NCBI GenBank assembly: GCA_021769555.1
Contig: JAETSR010000006.1
Coordinates: forward strand, 1-64,000
Length of the DNA stretch: 64,000 nt
Origin: Clostridiaceae bacterium
Lineage (GTDB): Bacteria > Bacillota > Clostridia > Oscillospirales > Acutalibacteraceae
Direction: 5' to 3'
Positions 15,556 to 23,970 of the stretch are shown piece by piece. Both the position numbers and the translations under genes were made by a program. The notes below the pieces were generated by a model. That model had not been told where the DNA came from and did not search any database. It saw only the letters and a list, made by a program, of their open reading frames with translations. Every line of letters begins with the position of its first letter. Position 1 is the first letter of the stretch.

Positions 15556-17700
15556 TTATTTTGAAAAGAGCCCTGTTATCCGGTCCCACAAGCTCTCCTG
15601 TTCCCGCTGTTCCTCCTCATGCTGAGAGGCGTCCTGTGAATCCGTCTCCTGAGGCTTCACAGCTGTCTTCATAACAAAGCGTGTAGTGACCTTCGCGCCC
15701 TTTGGAGCTCCGGAGAAGCTGCCGTAGTCCTCAAGACGCTGACGCATGGCGGTAGTCAGCTCCTTGAGCGCGGGCAGCTTTTCGGTGTCGATACTGCCTG
15801 TCAGTTTGCTGATACCCTCGGAGTCGAAGCGTTTCAGGCCGCTGTTCAGGTCCTCGGCGCCTTTGCGCAGCTCAGACGCGCCGCTCTGCAAATCAAGGGC
15901 CCCCTGGTTCAGGGTCTGCACGCCGCTTATCAGCTCAGAGACGCCCCTTGCCAGGTCGTCCGTGCCCTTTGCCAGGCGCTCAGCTCCCTCGGCCAGGGAA
16001 GCATTGCCCTGGGACAGGCTCCCCGCCCCGGCATATAGCTGGCTTGAGCCGGCCTCTAAGCGGTCCACGCCGTTCATCAGCGCGGGAAGGTTCTGGGACA
16101 TCTGATTAAGGCCAGCGTTCAGCCGGGCCGCTCCGGACGCCGCCTCTGCAACGCCCTTGCCATAGGCCTCCATACCGGGGGCAAGGCCCTTTGCGCCGTT
16201 TACACTCTCCTGCAAATCATCCATTCCTGCGCTGACCTGCTGCATTCCGGAAAGCACCTTGGCATAATTGGCGTTGAGCTCGTTCAGAATTTCAGCCTCT
16301 GCGGCTGCCGCATAATATGCCCCGCTGTATGCGGAAAGGAGCTGGGAGGGGTCGGCGACGCCCGCAAGCTGTAACATAGCGGCGTAGTCCTCTGGGGGCA
16401 AAAGCTCCGGTGAAACATTTCCCGCTGCCCCCTGCAGGGCTTCTCCAAAGGCCTGGGCTCCCTCGGCAGCGGCAGCGACGCCTGTATGCAGCGTGTCTAC
16501 TCCTACAGCCAGTTTTGATATGCCGTCCAGTATTGGCTGGCCCTGGTCCTTTAAAGTGTTCAGCCCGGCCGAAAGATTAGCGCTGCCGGTCTGAAGCTGG
16601 CTGATGCCCCCGGACAGTGCTCCTGCGCCGCTCTTCAAATCACTCAGCCCTGAGGCCAGGCTTCCCGCCCCCTCCTGCAGCGCCGCCGCACCGTCCCGGG
16701 CCTCCGCCGCGCCGGCGCTCAGCTGACGAGCTCCTGTCTGCAGCTGGGCTGTGCCGTCCATCAGCCGGCGGGCTCCGTCGGAAAGAGCGCTTATGCCGGC
16801 AGAAAGTGCTGCCGTGCCGTTTTCCAGCGCCCGCGCGCCATCAGCCAGGCGGTCCGCGCCGTCCAGAAGTTCGTCCATCCCCTCCCTTAGGCTGTTCATA
16901 TCGTCGTCCAGCCCTTCAAGCTCGTCAAGCTCAGTGAGGCCGTTTTCTCTGAGGGTTTCAGTGTCTGTGGCACAGGCTATGATGATATCGGGCGCCGTGA
17001 AGCCGGTAACTTCGCCCTCTATGCTCACCTGGTCCAGCAGGTGGTCCTCAAGCTCCTCAAGCTTCTCTGAGCCGAGCTCTTCCAGGCACTCCCTCACTCC
17101 CGGCAGGCACACGAAGCCTGCCGCTTGGGTGCCGCCGGCTCCTGTTATCTTTCCGTGCTCAGCGGAGATATCTGTCCAGCCCTCGCCTATTACGGCGGCA
17201 ACCATGGTTACAAAGGGCGTGCACACCTTCCGGCTCCTGCCGTCTATCTGAATCGTACCGGTCTCGGTGTTCTCAAGATATACAGTCAGCTTCATATGGC
17301 CTGATTTGCCTGCGAGCTCGGAGGCCGGGAGCTCTTTTCCGTCCAGCTCATATTTGACCCGGACTTTAATTGGAGCCTCGCGGGCCGTCACGCCTTTGTA
17401 ATAGACATCGGGGCCCTCAGTATCCCAGGTCAGTTCCTCGCCGTTTTGGGTGAAGGCTGTAGTGTCATGGGTGTTCTCAATTTCAGTAAGGGACGTGCGG
17501 TCGGTAACGCCGGAGAGACCGTTTTCATTGTGCAGGTGAGCGCTCACCGTTTGGCTTCTGACGGAGCCGTCCTCCTCCAAAACCACGTATACGGTCTCGC
17601 TCTTCTTGGTTATATTCTCAGAAGCCAGGGCTGGAATGGCACAGCCCGTTACCAGCAGAACAGATAGTCCCGTGCTTATAATACGCTTATATAGTTTCAT
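15556..17700 (-). CDS. Exported heptad-repeat (YhgE/Pip-like) protein
   Basis: A 714-residue exported protein. The N terminus is a signal peptide that could be cut either at LVTGC (lipobox-like, C20) or after ALA. Residues of about 270-410 and 510-640 are long runs of seven-residue repeats of the type L..G...L/A..G, as found in the extracytoplasmic part of YhgE/Pip proteins and some MMPL transporters. The C terminus is charged and ends in a short amphipathic segment. Unlike YhgE it has no cluster of membrane helices. It is the last gene after an MMPL transporter (gap 17 bases), so it probably forms an extracellular stalk or coiled rod for that transporter. That role is inference. Confidence 0.7.
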   Translation of the reverse strand: MKLYKRIISTGLSVLLVTGCAIPALASENITKKSETVYVVLEEDGSVRSQTVSAHLHNENGLSGVTDRTSLTEIENTHDTTAFTQNGEELTWDTEGPDVYYKGVTAREAPIKVRVKYELDGKELPASELAGKSGHMKLTVYLENTETGTIQIDGRSRKVCTPFVTMVAAVIGEGWTDISAEHGKITGAGGTQAAGFVCLPGVRECLEELGSEKLEELEDHLLDQVSIEGEVTGFTAPDIIIACATDTETLRENGLTELDELEGLDDDMNSLREGMDELLDGADRLADGARALENGTAALSAGISALSDGARRLMDGTAQLQTGARQLSAGAAEARDGAAALQEGAGSLASGLSDLKSGAGALSGGISQLQTGSANLSAGLNTLKDQGQPILDGISKLAVGVDTLHTGVAAAAEGAQAFGEALQGAAGNVSPELLPPEDYAAMLQLAGVADPSQLLSAYSGAYYAAAAEAEILNELNANYAKVLSGMQQVSAGMDDLQESVNGAKGLAPGMEAYGKGVAEAASGAARLNAGLNQMSQNLPALMNGVDRLEAGSSQLYAGAGSLSQGNASLAEGAERLAKGTDDLARGVSELISGVQTLNQGALDLQSGASELRKGAEDLNSGLKRFDSEGISKLTGSIDTEKLPALKELTTAMRQRLEDYGSFSGAPKGAKVTTRFVMKTAVKPQETDSQDASQHEEEQREQESLWDRITGLFSK

Positions 17701-17717
17701 ATTGAGTATTCCTTTCT

Positions 17718-19835
17718 TTATTGTACTGTTATAGGCTCTGAAACGGGCTCGCCGCTATTTTCGTTTTTCTGCTTTTTACCAAGCCAGTGCAGGGTCGTGT
17801 ACCTAATGAGCGGGTCCAGAAGCTGAAGCAGGCAGGGCAGAATCACGATTATCACAAACATGCTGATGAGCGCGCCCCTGGATATAAGCAGGCAGATACT
17901 TTTCAGCAGCTCCATCCTGCTGATTGCCGCCACGCCGATGGTGGCCGCGAAGAAGGTGAGGCCGCTGGACAAAATGCTCTGGCTGCAGAACCGGCAGGCT
18001 GTCCCGGCGGCTTCCTTCGGGCTGAGCCCGCGCCGGCGCTCCTCACGAAAGCGTGTCGTCATAAGGATGGCGTAGTCCACCGTGGCCCCAAGCTGTACTG
18101 TGCCGATAACAATGCTGGCGATAAACGGCAGGGAGGTCCCGGAAAAATAAGGTATGCCCATGTTTATAAATATTGCGCTCTCTATGGACAGCACTAGCAG
18201 CATTGGAATTGATACGCTTCGGAAGGTGAGCAAGATTATGAGGAATACCGCCGCAATGGAGGCTGCGTTCACATTGGCAAAGTCTGTGTCGGCTATCTCT
18301 ATAAGGTCTTTCGTCATAGCGCCCTCGCCTGTGATTACCCCGCTCGGGTCCACGGCCTTAATCAGGTTGTTCATCTCATTCAGCTGGGCTGTAAGCTCCT
18401 CTGTGCCGCTCTTATATTCTGAGTTTGCCAGGATAAGCTTCCTCCCCCCGGACTGGGCCAGCTGAGCTATATCCTCCGGCAGCAGCTCTGAGTCAAAGCC
18501 CGCGGGCAGCAGTCCGCTGACAGAGGCGGCCTGGCTGATACCCTCGACACCCTCTAAATCGCGGCATAGCGCTTTCATATCCTCATCGCTTATGTCTTTA
18601 TCCACCAGGATAAAGTGAGAGGTAGTCATGCCGAAATCATCCTTCAGCTTATTTGTTCCGACTATGCCCGTCAGGTCCTGGGGACGGCTGTCAAACAGTG
18701 TGTAATATACGCCTGTCTTGCTCTGAGCCAAGGTGAATGGCACCATGATTATCAGGAATACCGCTAAAATCGGGCCGGGATGGCGGGTGATAAACTGGCT
18801 GACCCTTTTGAGCTGCGGTATGACCGCTTTATGCCGGTGCCTCTCTACGGCCCGGTCGAAGGTCAGGATAAGGGCCGGCAGTATGGTGATTGTACAGACA
18901 ACTCCCAGCGCCACTCCCTTTGCCATGACGATTCCGATATCTCTGCCCAAGGTCAGCCGCATGGTGCACAGGGCCAAAAATCCCGCTATGGTCGTAAGGC
19001 TTGAGGCTGTGACTGACGAAAAGGTGTTTACAATAGCCGTGGCCATGGCCTGCTCCTTATCAGGGCTGTGCTTCTTTTCCTCCTCGTAACGGTGCAGAAG
19101 GAAAATCGAGAAGTCCATAGTCACGCCCAGCTGCAGGACGGTGGACAGCGCCTGGGTGATATAGCTTATCTGCCCCAGGAAGTAGTTTGTGCCGAAGTTA
19201 TAAAGTATCGGGAACAGCAGCCCAAGCATAAACAGCACCGGAACCAGGGTGCTCTCCATTGCAAGAAACAAGATAATCAAGCTGGCTCCTACAGCACACA
19301 GGATGTACAGCGGCATTTCCTTATCTACTAAAGCCTTGGTATCCTGTAGTATAACGCTCATGCCCCCCATAAAGCTGTGCTCCCGCAAGAGGGATTTCAG
19401 CTCAGCTACAGCGTTCATGGTGCTTTCGCTTGCAGAGGGCTCTGAGAACCGCACCAGCATAAGGGTGGCGTTCTCCCCATACATTGCCCGACGGATTCCC
19501 TCCGGGAGCATTTCCCGGGGGATTGCCGGGTCAATAAGGTCGCTGAGCCAGAATACCTGCTCTACCCCTTCGACCTGCTCCATCTCTGATTTCATATTGA
19601 GCAGCTCTCCCAGGGGCATACCCTCCACGGTCACCATGCCGGTGGACGCCAGATTAAAGTCGTTTTCCAGAGCGGCCTCCCCCAGCATGGAGTCCAGCTC
19701 CGGGGGCAGGTAAGTGAGGATATCGTAGTTTATGCGCGTTGCCGCCGCGCCCAGCAGTGCCGGTATCAGCAGCAGGACCGCTATAGTCAGCACCAGCTTA
19801 CGGTGGCGGACAATAGCCTGTGAAATCTTTTCCAA
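17718..19835 (-). CDS. MMPL-family RND transporter
   Basis: A 705-residue membrane protein with the RND/MMPL pattern: one helix (about residues 13-30), an extracytoplasmic domain, a block of helices, a central second external domain and a second helix block. GVTMDFSIFLLHRYEEEK and GATVDYAILMTTRFREE are the two equivalent repeat motifs, with the membrane aspartates expected of a proton-driven pump. MMPL proteins export lipids, glycolipids or lipophilic compounds. It sits between a radical SAM gene and a heptad-repeat exported protein in one operon, near a TetR regulator. The cargo is unknown. A modified lipid is a reasonable guess from the neighbours. Confidence 0.88.
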   Translation of the reverse strand: MEKISQAIVRHRKLVLTIAVLLLIPALLGAAATRINYDILTYLPPELDSMLGEAALENDFNLASTGMVTVEGMPLGELLNMKSEMEQVEGVEQVFWLSDLIDPAIPREMLPEGIRRAMYGENATLMLVRFSEPSASESTMNAVAELKSLLREHSFMGGMSVILQDTKALVDKEMPLYILCAVGASLIILFLAMESTLVPVLFMLGLLFPILYNFGTNYFLGQISYITQALSTVLQLGVTMDFSIFLLHRYEEEKKHSPDKEQAMATAIVNTFSSVTASSLTTIAGFLALCTMRLTLGRDIGIVMAKGVALGVVCTITILPALILTFDRAVERHRHKAVIPQLKRVSQFITRHPGPILAVFLIIMVPFTLAQSKTGVYYTLFDSRPQDLTGIVGTNKLKDDFGMTTSHFILVDKDISDEDMKALCRDLEGVEGISQAASVSGLLPAGFDSELLPEDIAQLAQSGGRKLILANSEYKSGTEELTAQLNEMNNLIKAVDPSGVITGEGAMTKDLIEIADTDFANVNAASIAAVFLIILLTFRSVSIPMLLVLSIESAIFINMGIPYFSGTSLPFIASIVIGTVQLGATVDYAILMTTRFREERRRGLSPKEAAGTACRFCSQSILSSGLTFFAATIGVAAISRMELLKSICLLISRGALISMFVIIVILPCLLQLLDPLIRYTTLHWLGKKQKNENSGEPVSEPITVQ

Positions 19836-19894
19836 AACAAAATCCTTCCTTTCTCTATGATGATTTGTATAATAGAGGCTTACTGCGCCTTCAC

Positions 19895-21292
19895 CTATAC
19901 AGCCGTTCTCTCATCCTCGGCCTCCGACAGCTGCTGTGCCTCCTTTTCCCTGCACGAGCACTGCCACAGCCGCTCTGCCGAGGAAGTCCAGTTTTTGGCG
20001 TACTCCCGGCATTTATCACATAGGTGCTCCGCGCTCTCCGGAGACTGCAAATCTGTTGAATGGGCCCCGGTGAGCTCTACCATTTCCAGAAGCTTATCGG
20101 GATTCTCAAGCATTGGGCAGGGACGGAGGTGGTTGCCGTTGAAGGGCTGGCCGTCGTGGTAGGCCATAAAGATTGGGGAGCGGAGCACGTCTAAAAGGCT
20201 CATGTCCCGGATATTTGCGTTGGAGTAGTGGATGAACACACAGGGGTCACAGTCTCCGTTGGCGTTGATGTGGAAGTACCGCCGCCCGCCGGCTATGCAG
20301 CCCCCCACAAACTCGCCGTCATTCTGAAAGTCCATGGCGAAGATGGGCTTTGTCCGCCGGGCCTCGCGTATCTTGTGGTACATGAACTCCCTCTGCTCAG
20401 GCGTTGGCAGGAGCTCCGGCGCGGCGTCGTTTCCGATGGGCATATAGTGAAAGTACCAGACAAAGGACGCGCCCCACTCTATCATCTGGTCGAAGTATTC
20501 GTCGCTGCTGATAGAGTCAAAGTTTCGGCTGGTATAGCAGCAGCTGATACCGAAGGGAAGCTTCTTGCTTTTTAACAGCGACATGGCCTCCACTACTTTT
20601 TTATATGTCCCCTCTCCCCTTCGCCCGTCCGTGGCGCTCTCAAAGCCCTCTACGCTTATGGCCGGAATAAAGTTCTTAACGCTGAGCATTTCATCTGCAA
20701 AATCCTCGTCTATGAGGGTGGCGTTGGTGAAGCACAGGAACTGACAGTCGTTATGCTTGCGGCACAGGGCTATCAGGTCGCTCTTTCTCACCATGGGCTC
20801 GCCGCCGGTATATATGTAGATATATACCCCCAGCTCCTTGCCCTGGGTGATTATGCTGTCAATTTCATCAAAGCTCAGATTCAGCTTATTTCCGTACTCC
20901 GCCGCCCAGCAGCCGGTGCAGTGGAGGTTGCAGGCGCTGGTGGGGTCCAGCAGGATTGCCCAGGGAATATTGCAGCCGTACTCCTCCCTCAGCTCCTCCT
21001 GCCTGGGCCAGCCCACCAGGTTGCCGTTGATTATGAAATTCTCGAACACGGCTTTGAGCACGTCCTTGTCGGTTTCAGTAAACACGCGGTACATCAGCTT
21101 GTGCATGGCACAGTCCGGGTCCTCGATAACTTTGCGAAACGCCGCCCGCTGGACCGGAAAGCCCCGCTCGCCGCCGGGGGCAAAGCGGTCCACCCAGTCC
21201 ATAAGCTTCGGGAGGTTTTCCTCAGGGTCCCGCTCGATAAATCCAAAGGCCTTTTTTAATCCGTAGCGCACGATTTTATTTGACGTGTCCAT
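19895..21292 (-). CDS. Radical SAM protein
   Basis: A 465-residue radical SAM enzyme. The cluster motif CNLHCTGC gives C121, C125 and C128. A GGEP motif (YTGGEPM) binds SAM. Further cysteines at CIAGG, CDPC and, close to the end, CDKC suggest an auxiliary-cluster (SPASM-like) region. There is an extra N-terminal helical segment of about 110 residues before the core. The start at 21292 follows AGGAGGTAAGTTT. A longer frame upstream runs through the promoter and is rejected. It is first in an operon with an MMPL transporter and a heptad-repeat protein. The reaction is unknown; lipid or peptide modification are the main options. It is not a clear sulfatase-maturating enzyme. Confidence 0.85.
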   Translation of the reverse strand: MDTSNKIVRYGLKKAFGFIERDPEENLPKLMDWVDRFAPGGERGFPVQRAAFRKVIEDPDCAMHKLMYRVFTETDKDVLKAVFENFIINGNLVGWPRQEELREEYGCNIPWAILLDPTSACNLHCTGCWAAEYGNKLNLSFDEIDSIITQGKELGVYIYIYTGGEPMVRKSDLIALCRKHNDCQFLCFTNATLIDEDFADEMLSVKNFIPAISVEGFESATDGRRGEGTYKKVVEAMSLLKSKKLPFGISCCYTSRNFDSISSDEYFDQMIEWGASFVWYFHYMPIGNDAAPELLPTPEQREFMYHKIREARRTKPIFAMDFQNDGEFVGGCIAGGRRYFHINANGDCDPCVFIHYSNANIRDMSLLDVLRSPIFMAYHDGQPFNGNHLRPCPMLENPDKLLEMVELTGAHSTDLQSPESAEHLCDKCREYAKNWTSSAERLWQCSCREKEAQQLSEAEDERTAV

Positions 21293-21332
21293 AAACTTAC
21301 CTCCTGATGATTTTTGGTATCTTATGGAGGTA

Positions 21333-21361
21333 ATTATAATCTCAGTTGTATTAAACATCAA
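21333..21361 (-). promoter_or_regulatory. Sigma-A-type promoter of the radical SAM/MMPL operon
   Basis: On the minus strand, TTGATG (21356-21361) and consensus TATAAT (21333-21338) are separated by exactly 17 bases. It lies between the TetR terminator and the radical SAM start, so the operon is transcribed separately from tetR. Confidence 0.65.
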
Positions 21362-21365
21362 TCAA

Positions 21366-21410
21366 CAAAAGAGGGCCTCTGTCCAAAAACCAGACAGAGA
21401 CCCTCTTTTG
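21366..21410 (-). terminator. Terminator after the TetR gene
   Basis: A 17-pair hairpin with one mismatch (arms CAAAAGAGGG.CTCTGTC and its complement) ends in TTTTG on the minus strand, nine bases after the tetR stop. Confidence 0.8.
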
Positions 21411-21418
21411 TATAAATA

Positions 21419-21976
21419 TTATGATTTGAACTTATCAAGCACGTAGCCTATGCTGCCGTCCAAAATGATGAAATAGTCGTCCAGGCGCACGTGGCGCTGG
21501 TCTGGCATACCCTCTTCTATCCACTCCAAGAGAAGTCCGGCAATAGTGCGGGAATATACGCGGCAGATGAAGCTCTTCCTTCCCTCATCAACATCAGCCG
21601 CCTGGGTATAGCTCTCCATCTTCTCACGAACCAGGGGCGACACCCATTTTATGGCCGCGCGCTCATACTGCATTCTGTTCGTGGCGTCGTAGCCGTGCAG
21701 GATTACCGTGCGGTGCAGATAGAAAAAGTGGAAGAGCTGGCGTATCTGCTCCATCCAGTCCATCCCTGCCGTAAGGCTCTGCTCGGCGTACTGTTCAATG
21801 CTGTCCGCCAGGGCCCACTCCATCAGGTCGTAGATATCGTGAAAATGATAATAAAAGGTCTGGCGGTTCACGCCGCACTCTGTAACGATATCCTTCACCG
21901 TTATCTTATCTATGTTCCGGGTCTCCAGCAGCATTTCCAGGGTCTCGGCTAAGGCCTCCTTCGTAGTCTGCCTCAT
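21419..21976 (-). CDS. TetR-family transcriptional regulator
   Basis: A 185-residue TetR-type regulator. The helix-turn-helix is at about residues 22-45 (ITVKDIVTECGVNRQTFYYHF), followed by an alpha-helical ligand domain of the DhaS/YbiH-like kind. Its ATG overlaps the stop of the upstream isomerase gene (TAATG), so the two are translationally coupled. A terminator separates it from the radical SAM/MMPL operon downstream on the same strand. TetR proteins beside MMPL pumps commonly repress them, so it is the natural regulator of that operon. No clear operator dyad was found there. Confidence 0.88.
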   Translation of the reverse strand: MRQTTKEALAETLEMLLETRNIDKITVKDIVTECGVNRQTFYYHFHDIYDLMEWALADSIEQYAEQSLTAGMDWMEQIRQLFHFFYLHRTVILHGYDATNRMQYERAAIKWVSPLVREKMESYTQAADVDEGRKSFICRVYSRTIAGLLLEWIEEGMPDQRHVRLDDYFIILDGSIGYVLDKFKS

Positions 21977-22836
21977 TACGCTTCACGCTCCACCCTGGCT
22001 ATCGCCTCGGACACCGTGCGCACGGCCTCCTCCGCTGTCATGCTCCCAAGCTTTGTGCGCCAGGGCTCGAAGGGCTCAGCCATATACAGGGCGTTATTGG
22101 GATGGCTTCTGAACCGCGCCAGCACGGTCTTTGCGTCTATCACCCCGCTGACCCCGGGCAGGCGGCGCTCCATATCCTTCTGCTGGTCGAAGGAGCGGCC
22201 AAGCACCCCATCGCTTATATGTACTGCCACAAGCCGGTCTATATTCTGCTCCATGAGCATTACATCGTCCATGGCTCCGTTCTGTGAGCAGTACCAGTGG
22301 AACACGTCGAAGGCTATCCCGACCCCTCCCCCGGCGGCGTCCGCCAGGGCCAGCGCCCCTGAGAGGGAGTGGATAAACTCATGCTCAGCAAATTTGCGGA
22401 GCTCGTGAGGGCCTAAAAACTCAAGGCCGTATGAGACGCCGTTTTCCCGGAGAATACCGTTCACGGCCCTGATACGCTCTACTGTCCAGGAGAAATTCTC
22501 ATCGAACTCCCGGCTGCTGCAGGGCCATACATGGTTATATGCGTGGGTGACGCCCAGCACCCGGGCCGCGTCCGCCCAGCGGCGCAGGACCTCAAGGGCC
22601 TGTTCAAATGCACTGCCGTCCAGCTCCCAGTGGTAGAAGTCGGCAGGCAGTGGCATTAGGCCCCAGGAGAGCCCGCTGTCAAGAAGGGCTGCCTCTGCCT
22701 CCCTGGCGGCGTTTTTGTCCTCAAGCACCTGCCGAGGGGCGCTGACTGCCTGGAAGCCGTATTTTGCGGCATATGGAGCAAGCTCTTTTATGGGGTGCGT
22801 AAGGCCTAGCATGGATGGGTCTAAGGTTCGGAGCAT
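21976..22836 (-). CDS. Sugar phosphate isomerase/epimerase (TIM barrel)
   Basis: A 286-residue protein of the xylose-isomerase-like TIM-barrel family (AP endonuclease 2 superfamily). Family features include GLEFLGPHELR with a metal-binding Glu, GIAFDVFHWYCSQNG with D and H ligands, and VAVHISDG with a conserved His. Such proteins isomerise or epimerise sugars or inositol derivatives. I chose the ATG at 22836, seven to eight bases after GGGAGG; the longer frame runs over the promoter. It is co-transcribed with tetR and divergent from an AraC regulator, which may control it. The substrate is not identifiable. Confidence 0.82.
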   Translation of the reverse strand: MLRTLDPSMLGLTHPIKELAPYAAKYGFQAVSAPRQVLEDKNAAREAEAALLDSGLSWGLMPLPADFYHWELDGSAFEQALEVLRRWADAARVLGVTHAYNHVWPCSSREFDENFSWTVERIRAVNGILRENGVSYGLEFLGPHELRKFAEHEFIHSLSGALALADAAGGGVGIAFDVFHWYCSQNGAMDDVMLMEQNIDRLVAVHISDGVLGRSFDQQKDMERRLPGVSGVIDAKTVLARFRSHPNNALYMAEPFEPWRTKLGSMTAEEAVRTVSEAIARVEREA

Positions 22837-22870
22837 AGTGTTTTCCTCCCGGAAAGTAGTTGTTTTGGTT

Positions 22871-22899
22871 ATTCTACTACGGAACAATCGGATTGTCAA
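22871..22899 (-). promoter_or_regulatory. Sigma-A promoter with embedded dyad (isomerase operon)
   Basis: On the minus strand, consensus TTGACA (22894-22899) and TAGAAT (22871-22876) have a 17-base spacer. A perfect 13-base dyad, ACAATC-G-GATTGT (22884-22896), overlaps the -35 and the spacer and is a likely repressor or activator site. Confidence 0.65.
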
Positions 22900-22941
22900 T
22901 CTGCCGCCAGCGGCTTCTTCTGTTATGCAGAGAAAATGTTC

Positions 22942-22969
22942 TTGACTACCGGCTGCACATGAGTATAAT
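22942..22969 (+). promoter_or_regulatory. Sigma-A-type promoter of the AraC gene
   Basis: TTGACT (22942-22947) and consensus TATAAT (22964-22969) with a 16-base spacer, divergent from the isomerase promoter. About 75 bases of leader precede the AraC start. Confidence 0.6.
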
Positions 22970-23049
22970 AATATTACGTTCAAAATACAATAATCATAAC
23001 AATATTTAGAAATTTAATAACTATTGTTCAGGCTTGGAGGTTTCCCGCT

Positions 23050-23919
23050 ATGCAGCTGACCGTGAAGAAGGACCACTCGGAGCAGTTTACGTACAATTTC
23101 ACAGACTTTCCAGTTTATATTGGCAAGGGCTGCGCTGCCGACTTTCCCAACTATACGGCGCTTGGCCACTGGCATGAGGATTTGGAGTTCAGCGTAGTGC
23201 TTAACGGACGCATGTACTATAATGTCAACGGCGATACAGTGTCTGTTGACGAAGGCGAAGGGATTTTTATAAATACCCGGCAAATGCACTATAACTTCTC
23301 CCGGGAGAACAGGGACGCAGAGTATATCTGCATTCTCCTGCACCCAATGCTCTTGTGCACGTCCCGGCTTGTAGAGCGCAGATTCGTCGAGCCGCTGCTC
23401 TCTGACCCCTCCCACCCCTGCTATGTGTTCCGCCGGGATAATACAGCGATATGTGAGAAGCTTCTGTACATATACGAGGTTAGGGACGACCCACTGGCGC
23501 CCATGCTGATTCAGGCGGCGTCCTTTCAGATATGGAGCGAGCTCTATCAGAATATCCCTCCAACCCGGGAAAAGGCCGGGCCCGTGAGCCAGAAGCTCAG
23601 CGCTCTAAATGATATGGTGGCTTTTATCCAGAAGCACTATCGGGAAAGGCTGTCCCTTGAGGAGATAGCCCGGGCAGGCGGCGTTGGCAAAACCAGCTGC
23701 TGCAATATATTTCAGAGGTATATAAACCAAAGCCCAAATGCCTATCTTATCGAGTACCGCCTGCGAAAGGGCATAGAACTGCTCTGCTCCACAGATATGA
23801 CCGTTGCGGAAATATGCTATGCGGTGGGCTTTAACGGCCCAAGCTACTTCAGCGAGAGCTTTAGAAAGGTTTTCGGGTGCAGTCCGCTTGAATACAGGAA
23901 AAGAGAAGGAAAGTATTAA
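23050..23919 (+). CDS. AraC-family transcriptional regulator
   Basis: A 289-residue regulator with an N-terminal cupin-like sensor domain (HWHEDLEFSVVLNGRMYY near residues 38-57) and a C-terminal AraC double helix-turn-helix (about 190-287). The last part reads VGFNGPSYFSESFRKVFGCSPLEYR. Architecture and length are typical of sugar-responsive activators. It is divergent from the TIM-barrel isomerase gene, with both promoters in a shared 213-base region. Control of that isomerase, and perhaps of itself, is the likely job. GGAGG lies 11 bases before the ATG. Confidence 0.9.
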   Translation: MQLTVKKDHSEQFTYNFTDFPVYIGKGCAADFPNYTALGHWHEDLEFSVVLNGRMYYNVNGDTVSVDEGEGIFINTRQMHYNFSRENRDAEYICILLHPMLLCTSRLVERRFVEPLLSDPSHPCYVFRRDNTAICEKLLYIYEVRDDPLAPMLIQAASFQIWSELYQNIPPTREKAGPVSQKLSALNDMVAFIQKHYRERLSLEEIARAGGVGKTSCCNIFQRYINQSPNAYLIEYRLRKGIELLCSTDMTVAEICYAVGFNGPSYFSESFRKVFGCSPLEYRKREGKY

Positions 23920-23949
23920 AGGGGCCGCCGCTCTGACGGCCTCCCCTTT
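23918..23949. terminator. Hairpin terminator between converging genes
   Basis: AAAGGGG pairs with CCCCTTT and an inner GCCG pairs with CGGC. The stem overlaps the AraC stop codon. The T run is short. Confidence 0.5.
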
Positions 23950-23970
23950 ACCTCACTTTCCGCGTTATTC

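Noticed and set aside
15850-16860. Apparent tandem DNA repeats, considered as a CRISPR or VNTR
   Set aside because: The periodicity is 21 bases, in frame with seven-residue protein repeats, with diverged units and no spacers. It is protein-level repetition.
16617-17251. Plus-strand Ser/Ala-rich frames opposite the heptad-repeat protein
   Set aside because: The repetitive composition mirrors the heptad repeats on the other strand. No independent coding evidence.
22837-22983. N-terminal extension of the TIM-barrel isomerase
   Set aside because: It crosses a consensus promoter and has no ribosome site. The start at 22836 has GGGAGG.
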